A stretch of DNA of 11,733 nt from Chloroflexota bacterium (GCA_005881995.1 VBHV01000128.1:1-11733); one strand, 5' to 3'. Counted from the first letter of the stretch, positions 1 through 8,182 are shown. The notes: a model not told the origin generated them from the letters alone. Numbers and translations are program-made.

Positions 1-6
1 GGACAT
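1..6 (-). CDS. Probable start of a leftward gene leaving the window
   Basis: On the minus strand an ATG at 6-4 is followed by TCC and then the window ends. Immediately upstream of this ATG lies a strong Shine-Dalgarno stretch (minus-strand GAGAGGAG, about 11-18) with a spacing of roughly six bases, and further upstream a plausible promoter. Only two codons are visible, so nothing can be said about the product. The call rests entirely on the ribosome binding site and the divergent promoter layout. Confidence 0.4.
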
Positions 7-37
7 GGTTTCTCCTCTCAAGCTGCATCTTCCTTCA

Positions 38-59
38 TCGTACGTAAGGCATTGTACGA
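38..59. repeat. Inverted repeat, candidate operator
   Basis: TCGTAC (38-43) and GTACGA (54-59) form a perfect 6-bp inverted repeat with a 10-bp centre. It overlaps the candidate -10 hexamer of the leftward gene, which is where a repressor dimer would be expected to sit. Function is inference only. Confidence 0.35.
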
Positions 60-79
60 CAGATTGAAGAAAATGAGAA
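51..79 (-). promoter_or_regulatory. Candidate sigma-70-type promoter of the leftward gene
   Basis: Read on the minus strand, TTCTCA (79-74, four of six matches to TTGACA) is separated by 17 bp from TACAAT (56-51, five of six matches to TATAAT). A transcript would start near 44 and have a leader of about 40 bases before the ATG at 6. Confidence 0.4.
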
Positions 80-120
80 ATTGTAAATGCGCATAGCAGG
101 GGCACTACTTTACACAGGTG

Positions 121-126
121 TATAAT
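121..126 (+). promoter_or_regulatory. Consensus -10 element upstream of the glycosylase gene
   Basis: A perfect TATAAT lies at 121-126, preceded directly by TG. No convincing -35 hexamer exists at the proper distance. A start of transcription near 133 would leave all three candidate start codons of the downstream gene (142, 154, 184) inside the transcript. Confidence 0.45.
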
Positions 127-183
127 ACAATCTAACACAGCTTGATTTACGGGATGGAAAACCTTAGTAAAGAAAGAACATCT

Positions 184-882
184 ATGACAACCCTCGCCGA
201 TTGGAACCAGGTAGTTGCCACTGCCACCACCTATCTCCATGACCTCGACCCCATCATGGCCCACGCCATTGAACGGGTTGGCCCATGTACCTTGACCCCC
301 AATCCCAACCTGTTCGAGACGCTGGTGGACGCTATCATCTCACAACAGATTTCGGTCAAAGCCGCCGACGCCATCATGGCGCGCCTGCGCAAAGCTGCTC
401 TTGGCGAACCAGAAGGTTTGATTACGCCGGAAGCGTTGCTGCCGCTCGACCATGAGGCGCTGCGAGCGGCAGGCCTCTCACCGCAGAAGATACGCTACAT
501 CCGCGACCTGACCGAGCGCGTGAGCACCGGCCAGCTCGATCTTGAGCAGGTAAGCGAACTCGATGATGAAGTCGCCATCGCCGAACTGGTCAAAGTCAAA
601 GGCATTGGCCGCTGGACGGCGGAGATGATGCTCATTTTTTCGCTCGGTCGGCCCGATGTGCTGCCCGTTGATGACCTTGGTTTCCTCGAAGGGGTACGCG
701 AAGCCTACCGCCTGGACGCCCGCCCCACACCGAAGGAGATGCGCGAACGTGGGGAAATATGGAGACCATATCGAACCTTTGCGACGTGGTATATGTGGGG
801 AGTGCGCAGGTTTGCGATGAAGTATGACGAACTCAAGAGACAGAACCTTACTGAAACTATTCACGAGATCATGCGCTTCTAA
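184..882 (+). CDS. DNA-3-methyladenine glycosylase II family (AlkA-like, HhH-GPD)
   Basis: A monofunctional base-excision-repair glycosylase that removes alkylated purines such as 3-methyladenine from DNA. The 232-aa protein shows the HhH-GPD fold: the ISQQIS helix (about residues 53-58), the hairpin VKGIGRWTAEMM (about 138-149, G140 and G142 in the hairpin) and the downstream LPVDDLG, whose second Asp (D164) aligns with the catalytic Asp of the AlkA DDY motif. The following WRPYRTFATWYMW matches the WKPWRSYA region that closes the AlkA fold. It lacks the N-terminal AlkA domain, as do many bacterial and archaeal short forms. In-frame alternative starts are TTG 142 and ATG 154; ATG 184 is preferred because a purine-rich stretch precedes it and the protein then starts just before recognisable sequence, but this is not decisive. 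The stop lies 12 bp before the next gene, so the two are probably co-transcribed. A paralogous HhH glycosylase with a different base specificity cannot be excluded. Confidence 0.88.
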   Translation: MTTLADWNQVVATATTYLHDLDPIMAHAIERVGPCTLTPNPNLFETLVDAIISQQISVKAADAIMARLRKAALGEPEGLITPEALLPLDHEALRAAGLSPQKIRYIRDLTERVSTGQLDLEQVSELDDEVAIAELVKVKGIGRWTAEMMLIFSLGRPDVLPVDDLGFLEGVREAYRLDARPTPKEMRERGEIWRPYRTFATWYMWGVRRFAMKYDELKRQNLTETIHEIMRF

Positions 883-894
883 AATAGAGGCACT

Positions 895-2328
895 ATGAAA
901 ACAAGAGGCCAGGTAAGGATTGTTTTTAGCATGACAATAGACACACCCGACAACTACTACGCCATACTCGGCGTTCCGATAGATGCTGATAGCGATACGC
1001 TCAAGCGGGCGTACCGGCAACTCGCGCGGCGCTACCATCCTGACCTCGCGGGGCCAGAGGGCGCGATACAGATGAAACGCATCAACCGCGCCTACGATGT
1101 GCTGAGCGACCCCGAGAAACGGCTGAACTACGATACCATCATTGGCGGCGTAATTGACCTGCGCAGAGGAGGCATGTCACGCCCGCGCCCGGCTCAGCGC
1201 AGATTTGACCCGTCCGACGACATCGATTTTTCCGGCCTCAGCATTTTTAGCACCAAAGGGCCATTTCATAGCGGGTCTAAACTCCATACGCAACTTGGCG
1301 TCATCTCTGCATTGTATAGTGTGCAGACCGACCAGGGATTGCTGGTGGCAGCCGGCTCGCTCGATGGTAAAGGACTCCTCTGGCAGACAGAGCGCGAGCA
1401 GACACCCATCAGTTTCGCTGCTGATAGCGCCTTTACCGTCGAGTCCCTGCGCGAATTGCGCTTCTCTGCTACTGGCGGCCTGGTAGCGGGCTGGGGGAGA
1501 TTGGCCTTGCATGTATGGGATACCTCAAATGGCGCGCTGCTCTGGAGCTATGGGCCGGGTCAACGAGCCATCTCCGCGCATTATTCCTTTGATATAGTAT
1601 TAAAGGAGACACCGGGCGGGGCGCGCGAAGTTTGGATGGCCTTGCCCTTATTACGCGATGACCCACTCGCGCCGCGTTCCCAGGGCGTGCGTGGAACCGA
1701 TGTGATCAAGCATACCATAGGTGATCCCGCCGATGCGCTCAGCCAGCCCTTGATCTGTGCTGAAGATGAGATTGAGAAGCGGCAATTCTGGGCCATTCGC
1801 CTGCGCGCACTCGCGATGGATGCGCGCACCCTTCTCACCCTGTCCTGCGCTCATGTGCCGGGTGAATCACAAGAAATGATAGTGATGCGGCGCTGGGATA
1901 TCCAGGCGCGCGCAAAGACACGCTTCCGTGAAAGTGTTCAGCCGCAGATCACCACCTCCTTGATTGCTGGCCTCTGCTCCGATTGTACTCCACCCTATGC
2001 CGTTACCCCAGATACACAGGCGCTCGCGTTTGTTTATGCAGGAAAAGCGATTCGCGTCCACGACACTGTCAGCGGGACCTTCAGCGAACTACCGGGTGGA
2101 ACTATGGGAGCGAGTTCGAGACTCGCCATTTCACCCGATGCGCAATGGATAGCGATTGCTCGCGAGGATAGCGAGATCAACGAAGGGGTCATTGACCTGT
2201 GGTCAGTGGCGCAGAGCCAGATCGTGCAAAAGTTCTACCATCCCTGGCAAATCAGCGCGCTGCACTTCGCGCAAGGGCAACTACTGGTTGCGCTCACTGA
2301 TGGTACCATTCAAGCATGGAAGTCATAA
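895..2328 (+). CDS. J-domain protein fused to a WD40-like beta-propeller
   Basis: A likely Hsp70 co-chaperone or scaffold. Residues about 20-80 form a J-domain: NYYAILGV, helix II with KRAYRQLARRY, the essential HPD tripeptide at 48-50, and INRAYDVLSDPEKRLNYD. There is no Gly/Phe region, zinc-finger domain or DnaJ C-terminal domain. The rest (about 115-477) has repeated beta-propeller-like units, visible as blade ends such as GKGLLWQTE, LALHVWDTSNG, MRRWDIQ, IRVHDTVSG, IDLWSV and GTIQAWKS; the spacing is irregular, so the propeller is degenerate. No signal peptide or membrane helix is seen, so it should be cytoplasmic. The start is ambiguous: ATG 895 has AGAGG four bases upstream, while ATG 931 begins right before the J-domain and follows AGGTAAGG at 12 bases. 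It follows the DNA glycosylase by 12 bp, probably in the same transcript. J-domain identity is secure; the client or role is not known. Confidence 0.85.
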   Translation: MKTRGQVRIVFSMTIDTPDNYYAILGVPIDADSDTLKRAYRQLARRYHPDLAGPEGAIQMKRINRAYDVLSDPEKRLNYDTIIGGVIDLRRGGMSRPRPAQRRFDPSDDIDFSGLSIFSTKGPFHSGSKLHTQLGVISALYSVQTDQGLLVAAGSLDGKGLLWQTEREQTPISFAADSAFTVESLRELRFSATGGLVAGWGRLALHVWDTSNGALLWSYGPGQRAISAHYSFDIVLKETPGGAREVWMALPLLRDDPLAPRSQGVRGTDVIKHTIGDPADALSQPLICAEDEIEKRQFWAIRLRALAMDARTLLTLSCAHVPGESQEMIVMRRWDIQARAKTRFRESVQPQITTSLIAGLCSDCTPPYAVTPDTQALAFVYAGKAIRVHDTVSGTFSELPGGTMGASSRLAISPDAQWIAIAREDSEINEGVIDLWSVAQSQIVQKFYHPWQISALHFAQGQLLVALTDGTIQAWKS

Positions 2329-2438
2329 ATCTGTTGCTATTTTGTTCGCTGTTCGTTCGTGTAAGTAACAGGATAGAGTTGTCATTGCTCAAGGGTTTGC
2401 ATTGCTAAAGAGCTCCCAGAGAAGCGAGGTATAGGCGC

Positions 2439-3194
2439 ATGCGTATTTCAGTAGTTGTCCCGGTCTATAATGAAGAAGAGACAGTGGCTCAGGTACTTGA
2501 GTCACTCTCACAAGTGCCACTTGATCTTGAAGTGGTCGTCGTTGATGATGCATCAACAGATCGCACCTGGGAGATTTTACAGGAACTGCGAAACAAAGAG
2601 CCGTTTAACACGTACCGCTACGTACGCCACGAGCGCAACCAGGGCAAAGGCGCGGGCCTGCGCACCGGTTTCGGGCTGGTCAGTGGAGATATGGTGACGG
2701 TGCAGGATGCCGACATGGAGTATAACCCGCAGGACCTGCCCCCGCTGGTACGCAAATGGCAAGAGGCTGTGAAGGCTGGCAATAGCAAAGTCGCGGTCTA
2801 TGGATGTCGTGATCTCTCCCCACAAAAATTCACCACCCGTTGGGGCAACCATTTCCTCACCTCCATCACCAACGTGTTGTACGGATGCCACATTCACGAC
2901 ATGGAAACATGCTACAAGATGATGCCTGGTACCCTGGCTCGTGCCCTGCCGATGGAGGGCCGCCGTTTCGAGATCGAGCCGGAGATTACCGCCTGTATCA
3001 TTCAGGCCGGATACAAAATCCTCGAAGTGCCGATCAGCTACACCCCGCGCAAAGCGAAAAAACTCTCACCATTTAAGGATGGCTGGCCCGCGCTGGCGAT
3101 GCTATTGCGCCGCCGTTTCGTCAAACGCTTTCACTATACCCAACCGGTCCCGGACAACGTAGAGGCAAAGCAAACAACGATCGTGCCAAACTAG
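2439..3194 (+). CDS. Family 2 glycosyltransferase (polyprenyl-phosphate-sugar synthase-like)
   Basis: A GT-A-fold inverting glycosyltransferase that uses a nucleotide sugar. The N-terminus starts at once with the Rossmann-like VVPVYNEEETV (5-15), followed by VVVDDASTDRT with D36/D37 for the nucleotide, and QDAD (89-92), which supplies the metal-binding Asp motif. A C-terminal block with MEGRRFEIEPEITA and LEVPISYTPR resembles dolichol/undecaprenyl-phosphate sugar synthases, which pass mannose or glucose onto a lipid carrier at the inner face of the membrane. At 251 aa it has no membrane helices, like soluble DPM1-type enzymes and unlike ArnC/GtrB. ATG 2439 is supported by GCGAGG at 2424-2429 with nine-base spacing. 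It is separated from the J-domain gene by 110 bp in which I see no terminator and only a weak TTGTCA (2379-2384) as a possible -35. The sugar and acceptor are unknown. Confidence 0.87.
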   Translation: MRISVVVPVYNEEETVAQVLESLSQVPLDLEVVVVDDASTDRTWEILQELRNKEPFNTYRYVRHERNQGKGAGLRTGFGLVSGDMVTVQDADMEYNPQDLPPLVRKWQEAVKAGNSKVAVYGCRDLSPQKFTTRWGNHFLTSITNVLYGCHIHDMETCYKMMPGTLARALPMEGRRFEIEPEITACIIQAGYKILEVPISYTPRKAKKLSPFKDGWPALAMLLRRRFVKRFHYTQPVPDNVEAKQTTIVPN

Positions 3195-3198
3195 ACCG

Positions 3199-3304
3199 TC
3201 AATAATGAATGGCACGTAGCACACGAACCAGATGGATAAGAATTTCCACGGCGACTGCGAGAAACCGCCCATCAATAATGAATGGCACATAGCACACGAA
3301 CCAG
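3199..3304 (+). repeat. 33-bp direct repeat, two copies (3199-3231 and 3272-3304)
   Basis: Two copies of a 33-bp sequence, beginning TCAATAATGAATGGCAC and ending ACACGAACCAG, differ by one base (G at 3216 in the first, A at the matching place in the second). They are 73 bp apart start to start. The second copy ends in the first four bases of the long hairpin at 3301-3391. The 3195-3474 interval has no gene; besides this repeat it holds the hairpin and the promoter and ribosome binding site of the next gene. Confidence 0.9.
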
Positions 3305-3391
3305 GGCGGGGACAAGCCCGCGCCCGTACCCTATACGGTTTCGCAAGCCACTGCGTAATAGGGTACGGGCGCGGGCTTGTCCCCGCCCTGG
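3301..3391. repeat. Perfect 34-bp inverted repeat (hairpin element)
   Basis: The left arm 3301-3334 is the exact reverse complement of 3358-3391, with a 23-base loop (3335-3357). The arms are GC-rich, starting CCAGGGCGGGGACAAG and mirrored as CTTGTCCCCGCCCTGG. A shorter degenerate copy of the right arm end follows at 3396-3415 (CCAGGCTTGCCCCACTCTGG). No T-run follows on either strand, so an ordinary intrinsic terminator is unlikely. It looks like a dispersed, non-coding palindromic repeat of the REP or MITE type, which is inference; it has no transposase and no clear target duplication other than the direct repeat next to it. Confidence 0.9.
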
Positions 3392-3435
3392 AAGTCCAGG
3401 CTTGCCCCACTCTGGCACACCATTCTACTAAAAGA

Positions 3436-3444
3436 TGATACAAT
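3436..3444 (+). promoter_or_regulatory. Extended -10 promoter of the hydroxyacid dehydrogenase gene
   Basis: TGATACAAT fits the extended -10 form TGn followed by TACAAT, with no good -35. It is embedded in the 15-mer AAAGATGATACAATA (3431-3445), which occurs again at 8281-8295 in front of the biotin carrier gene at nearly the same distance from the start codon. Confidence 0.55.
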
Positions 3445-3474
3445 AGCCACAGAATATTTCTTTTGGAGGTCACC

Positions 3475-4479
3475 ATGTCCAGTACGTCAGCACGTCCGAA
3501 GATTCTTGTCACCCAAAAAGTTCCAGACCCGGCGTATCCACCGCTTGAGGCTATCGGTGATGTTGAAGCCAACATGGAAGAGGGGGTTATCTGGCCTTAC
3601 GAAGAACTCCTGCGCCGTGGCCCAGCTCACGACTATATTTACAGCCTGCTCACCGATAACATCGACGCTCGCTTTTTAGAAACATGCGCCGCCAGTAATC
3701 CGCGCTTAAAAATGGTAGCGAATATGGCGGTTGGCTACAATAATATCGATGTCGAGGCCGCTACCCGCCTGGGTATCGCTGTAAGCAATACTCCCGGCGT
3801 CCTCTCCGACACGACCGGCGATCTCGCCTTTGCGCTCTTGATGGCAACCGCGCGCCGCATCCCCGAAGCAGAGCGTTTTCTGCGCGCAGGCAAATACACC
3901 GGTTGGGGTCCGCTGCTCTTTTGTGGTGCGGAGGTCCACCATTCCACGCTGGGCTTGATCGGTGCCGGGCGTATCGGTAAGATCATGGCGAAACGCGCTT
4001 CCGGCTTCGAGATGAAAGTGATCTACTATGATGTCTACCGCATGTCACCGGAAGATGAAGCGGCCTATCACCTGACCTACATGCCAATGGACGAAGTCTT
4101 GCAAGAGGCCGATTTCGTCAGTGTGCATACACCCTACATGCCATCCACGCACCATCTGATCGGCGAACGCGAGCTACATTTGATGAAACCCACCGCCATT
4201 CTCATCAATACTGCGCGCGGGCCAATCGTGGATGAGAAAGCGCTTGCCAACGCACTGCAATCAGGTATAATCGCGGGCGCAGGCCTGGATGTATTCGAAA
4301 ACGAGCCAGCCGTTGAACCAGCCTTACTAACGATGGAAAACGTGGTACTCCTGCCGCATATCGCGAGCGCATCGCTGAAAACACGCACCCTGATGGCAAC
4401 GATGGCCAGCGAGAATATCGTAGCGCATTTTCATGGACAGAAGCCACCAAATATCGTGAATCCCGAAGTTTTGGGATGA
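3475..4479 (+). CDS. D-2-hydroxyacid dehydrogenase (glyoxylate/hydroxypyruvate reductase type)
   Basis: An NAD(P)-dependent reductase of the D-isomer-specific 2-hydroxyacid dehydrogenase family, closest in style to D-glycerate dehydrogenase/glyoxylate reductase (GyaR/GRHPR), interconverting hydroxypyruvate with D-glycerate or glyoxylate with glycolate. The 334-aa protein has the N-terminal substrate lobe (VGYNNIDVEAA, NTPGVLSDTTGDLA), the nucleotide loop G163-A-G165-R-I-G168, and the full catalytic triad R248 (in NTARGP), E277 (in VFENEP) and H295 (in LLPHIAS). The R-E and E-H spacings of 29 and 18 residues equal those of characterised D-glycerate dehydrogenase. ATG 3475 is fixed by GGAGGT at 3465-3470. 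It stands alone behind its own promoter; a new promoter starts three bases after its stop. Exact substrate (glyoxylate, hydroxypyruvate or a bulkier acid) cannot be decided from sequence alone. Confidence 0.92.
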   Translation: MSSTSARPKILVTQKVPDPAYPPLEAIGDVEANMEEGVIWPYEELLRRGPAHDYIYSLLTDNIDARFLETCAASNPRLKMVANMAVGYNNIDVEAATRLGIAVSNTPGVLSDTTGDLAFALLMATARRIPEAERFLRAGKYTGWGPLLFCGAEVHHSTLGLIGAGRIGKIMAKRASGFEMKVIYYDVYRMSPEDEAAYHLTYMPMDEVLQEADFVSVHTPYMPSTHHLIGERELHLMKPTAILINTARGPIVDEKALANALQSGIIAGAGLDVFENEPAVEPALLTMENVVLLPHIASASLKTRTLMATMASENIVAHFHGQKPPNIVNPEVLG

Positions 4480-4481
4480 GG

Positions 4482-4510
4482 TTGACAATTTCCCTTTCCT
4501 TCTTTATAGT
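4482..4510 (+). promoter_or_regulatory. Strong sigma-70-type promoter
   Basis: TTGACA (4482-4487) and TATAGT (4505-4510) are separated by exactly 17 bp, giving eleven of twelve consensus matches. It starts three bases after the previous stop codon and drives the 85-aa protein and probably the zinc-ribbon protein after it. Transcription should begin near 4517. Confidence 0.8.
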
Positions 4511-4551
4511 TCTCACAAGAAGAGACCCATCTAAGGAGATACGGCTGGTAT

Positions 4552-4809
4552 ATGACACGCTCCGGAACTTTATTAGAGAAAGAGGCTGGCTTACACACCA
4601 TCTTTCAAGGCAGCGAGCATCCCTATGTGCGCTGCGTCATCGCAGACGTAAATGATCCAGAACGTCACTTTGAATGTCGTGTCTTAGACGAAGACGATAT
4701 ACGTGTATCTATTGGAGAACCAATCACGCTTGAAGTAGTGAAAGTTGTAACCGACCGACGTATTGGAGTAGTACGCTTTGATTGTCGTCTGGTGAAGACG
4801 CAAGCATAA
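4552..4809 (+). CDS. Small conserved-looking hypothetical protein, 85 aa
   Basis: I do not recognise this protein. It is acidic-basic mixed, has no signal peptide, membrane segment or Cys pair, and is predicted by eye to be mostly beta-strand (for example FECRVLDE, ITLEVVKVV, RIGVVRFDCRLV), which would suit a small beta-barrel or OB-like fold. Evidence that it is real: a near-consensus promoter in front, AAGGAG at 4533-4538 (13 bases before ATG, somewhat long), and a second gene 21 bp behind with its own ribosome binding site. No function is assigned. Confidence 0.7.
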   Translation: MTRSGTLLEKEAGLHTIFQGSEHPYVRCVIADVNDPERHFECRVLDEDDIRVSIGEPITLEVVKVVTDRRIGVVRFDCRLVKTQA

Positions 4810-4830
4810 AAACCAAAAGGTGGAAGAGCT

Positions 4831-5772
4831 ATGATCTGTCCTCGATGTAATACAGAACTACCAGATTCTGCGACCAGCTGCTCGCGGTGCGGATCGCTTG
4901 TATCCGCAGCGCCATCATTTTCTTACTTACCCGCGGGTGCCCCCCAGTGGCCAACAATGTTACCCCCTCATTTCTCTTACCAGGCGCCCGCTATGCCATT
5001 TGCGCAAGAGGCCGGTCCGGCGCCCGTGGCACCGCTCCCTGCCGCTCCGGCGAGAAAGAGTACCTTAAGTATACCGGTCGTTCTGGTGCTTTTTATTGCC
5101 AGTATCCTGGTTGGCGGCGGCCTAACGTATGGCATACTTACGCTGCAAGGTCAAGCAAATTCAAACTCGCAGCAGCAACCCCCGCCCCTCGTGTTATCAC
5201 CGGCAGCGGGTGGTACGACGCCTACACCTACTGCAACCGCATCGCCTTCAGCCTCAGCGACGACCGGTCAACTGCCAACGCCCACCTCATTTAAGAAAGG
5301 GACCAGCCCCGATCTAGGCTTCACTATGCAGTATCCTTCCGATTGGATCCAGGATACACCGCAATCGTCACCTGCCGGGAATAAAGCTATTGCTTTTCAC
5401 CCCCCGACGCAGGCGCAGCTTCCGGTCTTTCTGAGCGTCGGTGAAATCTCCACCGCCAATTCCGCCACTGTGAAGAGTACGGCCGAGGTGAATCAAGCAA
5501 ACACCGATGGCTTCGGATCAAGTAATAACTTACTCAACCCGCAGCCGGTCACGAGCGCGCCAAAACAACGCATGATCGGCAGTACTTCATGGGATGAACA
5601 GGATACCCTTTACACCACCGGGAATGGTACGGCCATCCACCTGGTCACCCTGACCGTGAAGCATAGCAAAAACTACTACAATATTCTCTTTTTCGCGCCC
5701 AGCAGCGTCTTTGATGAGGCGATGACGAAGTACTACATGCAAATGCTGGGCACGTTCCAGTTCACAGCGTAG
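4831..5772 (+). CDS. Zinc-ribbon, single-TM protein with PsbP-like extracytoplasmic domain
   Basis: A 313-aa membrane-anchored protein of unknown role. In order: an N-terminal zinc ribbon with C3-x2-C6 and C17-x2-C20; a Pro/Ala-rich cytoplasmic linker (about 25-75); one transmembrane helix (about 80-105, IPVVLVLFIASILVGGG); a low-complexity Gln/Pro/Thr/Ser linker (about 110-150, with TPTPTATASPSASATT); and a globular C-terminal domain from FTMQYPSDWIQDTP to the end, which resembles the PsbP/DUF1795-type domains common in secreted bacterial proteins. The start sits inside the cell and the C-terminal domain should lie outside. ATG 4831 has AAAGGTGG eight bases ahead. It follows the 85-aa gene by 21 bp, so they probably form one operon. 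This architecture is common in Ktedonobacteria-type genomes, where such proteins are usually unannotated; the topology is inferred. Confidence 0.82.
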   Translation: MICPRCNTELPDSATSCSRCGSLVSAAPSFSYLPAGAPQWPTMLPPHFSYQAPAMPFAQEAGPAPVAPLPAAPARKSTLSIPVVLVLFIASILVGGGLTYGILTLQGQANSNSQQQPPPLVLSPAAGGTTPTPTATASPSASATTGQLPTPTSFKKGTSPDLGFTMQYPSDWIQDTPQSSPAGNKAIAFHPPTQAQLPVFLSVGEISTANSATVKSTAEVNQANTDGFGSSNNLLNPQPVTSAPKQRMIGSTSWDEQDTLYTTGNGTAIHLVTLTVKHSKNYYNILFFAPSSVFDEAMTKYYMQMLGTFQFTA

Positions 5773-5799
5773 ACAGGCACGATTTAGACGCAACAATAA

Positions 5800-5832
5800 A
5801 ACCGCTCTCCACTTTGTAGGTAGAGAGCGGTT
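5800..5832. terminator. Bidirectional intrinsic terminator between convergent genes
   Basis: AACCGCTCTC (5800-5809) pairs perfectly with GAGAGCGGTT (5823-5832) around a 13-base loop. On the minus strand the stem is followed by a T-rich tail (TTTTATTGTTG), making it a good terminator for groEL; on the plus strand the tail TCTCGTTATCG is weaker but T-rich. It lies between the stop codons at 5772 and 5865. Confidence 0.8.
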
Positions 5833-5864
5833 CTCGTTATCGTTATGAAGCCGGTGCAGTAAGC

Positions 5865-7511
<1,647 letters not shown>

Positions 7512-7802
7512 CTAACCAATGATGGCCAGAATGTCATTCTCTTTCAGCACGAGATACTCTTCGCCATCCAGTTTGAACTCGGTGCCGCCATACTTGGCGA
7601 ACAGAATACGATCACCTTCACGCACATCCATCGCCGCGCGATCACCATTGTCTAACAAGCGGCCGCTGCCAACGGCGATCACTGTCCCCTCCTGGGGCTT
7701 CTCCTTGGCTGTGTCAGGAATAACGATACCGCTCTTGGTGACTTCTTCTTTTGCGGAAGGTTTTACGACCACGCGGTCGCCAACAGGACGAATCTTTTGC
7801 AC
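7512..7802 (-). CDS. groES: Co-chaperonin GroES (Hsp10)
   Basis: The heptameric lid of GroEL. The 96-aa protein has the family start [12 protein letters not shown], the mobile loop [17 protein letters not shown] (about residues 23-39) that docks onto GroEL through its IVI residues, the roof loop region, and the C-terminal [25 protein letters not shown] 7802 has AAGGAGA nine bases ahead. It is the first gene of groESL. The 77 bp upstream, up to the stop of the Cys-rich gene, contain no CIRCE inverted repeat and no clear promoter; transcription may come in from the Cys-rich gene or from a promoter I cannot recognise. Confidence 0.97.
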   Translation of the reverse strand: MQKIRPVGDRVVVKPSAKEEVTKSGIVIPDTAKEKPQEGTVIAVGSGRLLDNGDRAAMDVREGDRILFAKYGGTEFKLDGEEYLVLKENDILAIIG

Positions 7803-7879
7803 GTCTAACTCTCCTTTGCAATTTTGATAGGTGTTAACGGGTAGAATAAAGCCCGGTCTCTATTCCGGCGCCATCCGTC

Positions 7880-8131
7880 TCAGTTAGTATCTGGACGATA
7901 GTGAATGACGCCCGAAATGTTGACCGCGTGATACTGTGAATAATCACAGCTACAGGGACCACCAGCAGCACATCCGGTGCAGCAATAGGCCATCCCCTGC
8001 ACTATGATTGGAGTCCAGAGGATCTCGATGTCGCAGTTCGCGCAACGCAACACCTGGCGCTGCATGTTATTCGCATCCTCATGCAGTTCTCCATTGTGTT
8101 GATGATTGGGTTGAGCGTTTCCTTCGTACAT
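7880..8131 (-). CDS. Small Cys-rich putative metal-binding protein
   Basis: An 83-aa protein I cannot name. Its C-terminal half has seven cysteines in three clusters: C30-x2-C33, C50-C51-x2-C54 and C60-x-C62, ending in GGPCSCDYSQY. That spacing suggests a zinc-ribbon or treble-clef-like site, possibly a metallothionein-like or metal sensor protein. The N-terminal about 25 residues are polar and rich in Asn, His and Gln, probably disordered, and could add metal ligands. Start choice: ATG 8131 has AGAGGA almost touching it; GTG 8194 would extend the protein by 21 residues but precedes the candidate promoter and has no ribosome binding site; ATG 8065 (61 aa) has GAGGA at a better distance and keeps all cysteines. 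It lies 77 bp upstream of groES on the same strand and is divergent from the biotin carrier gene. Confidence 0.6.
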   Translation of the reverse strand: MYEGNAQPNHQHNGELHEDANNMQRQVLRCANCDIEILWTPIIVQGMAYCCTGCAAGGPCSCDYSQYHAVNISGVIHYRPDTN

Positions 8132-8182
8132 ATCCTCTGGCCTGTGTCGTGTTACTCTTGATGCCCGTTCAACTTCCGTTGA

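Noticed and set aside
478..1038. 186-codon minus-strand frame over the glycosylase gene
   Set aside because: Antisense to conserved HhH-GPD codons and across the intergenic gap; no recognisable domain.
3199..3304. CRISPR array
   Set aside because: Only two copies of the repeat, no further units, no cas genes.
3301..3391. Hairpin as intrinsic terminator of the glycosyltransferase
   Set aside because: No T-run on either side, arms far longer than usual terminator stems, and over 100 bp past the stop codon.
3102..3575. 157-codon minus-strand frame across the repeat region
   Set aside because: It runs through the hairpin and the start of the dehydrogenase; its apparent internal repeat is just the 33-bp DNA repeat translated.
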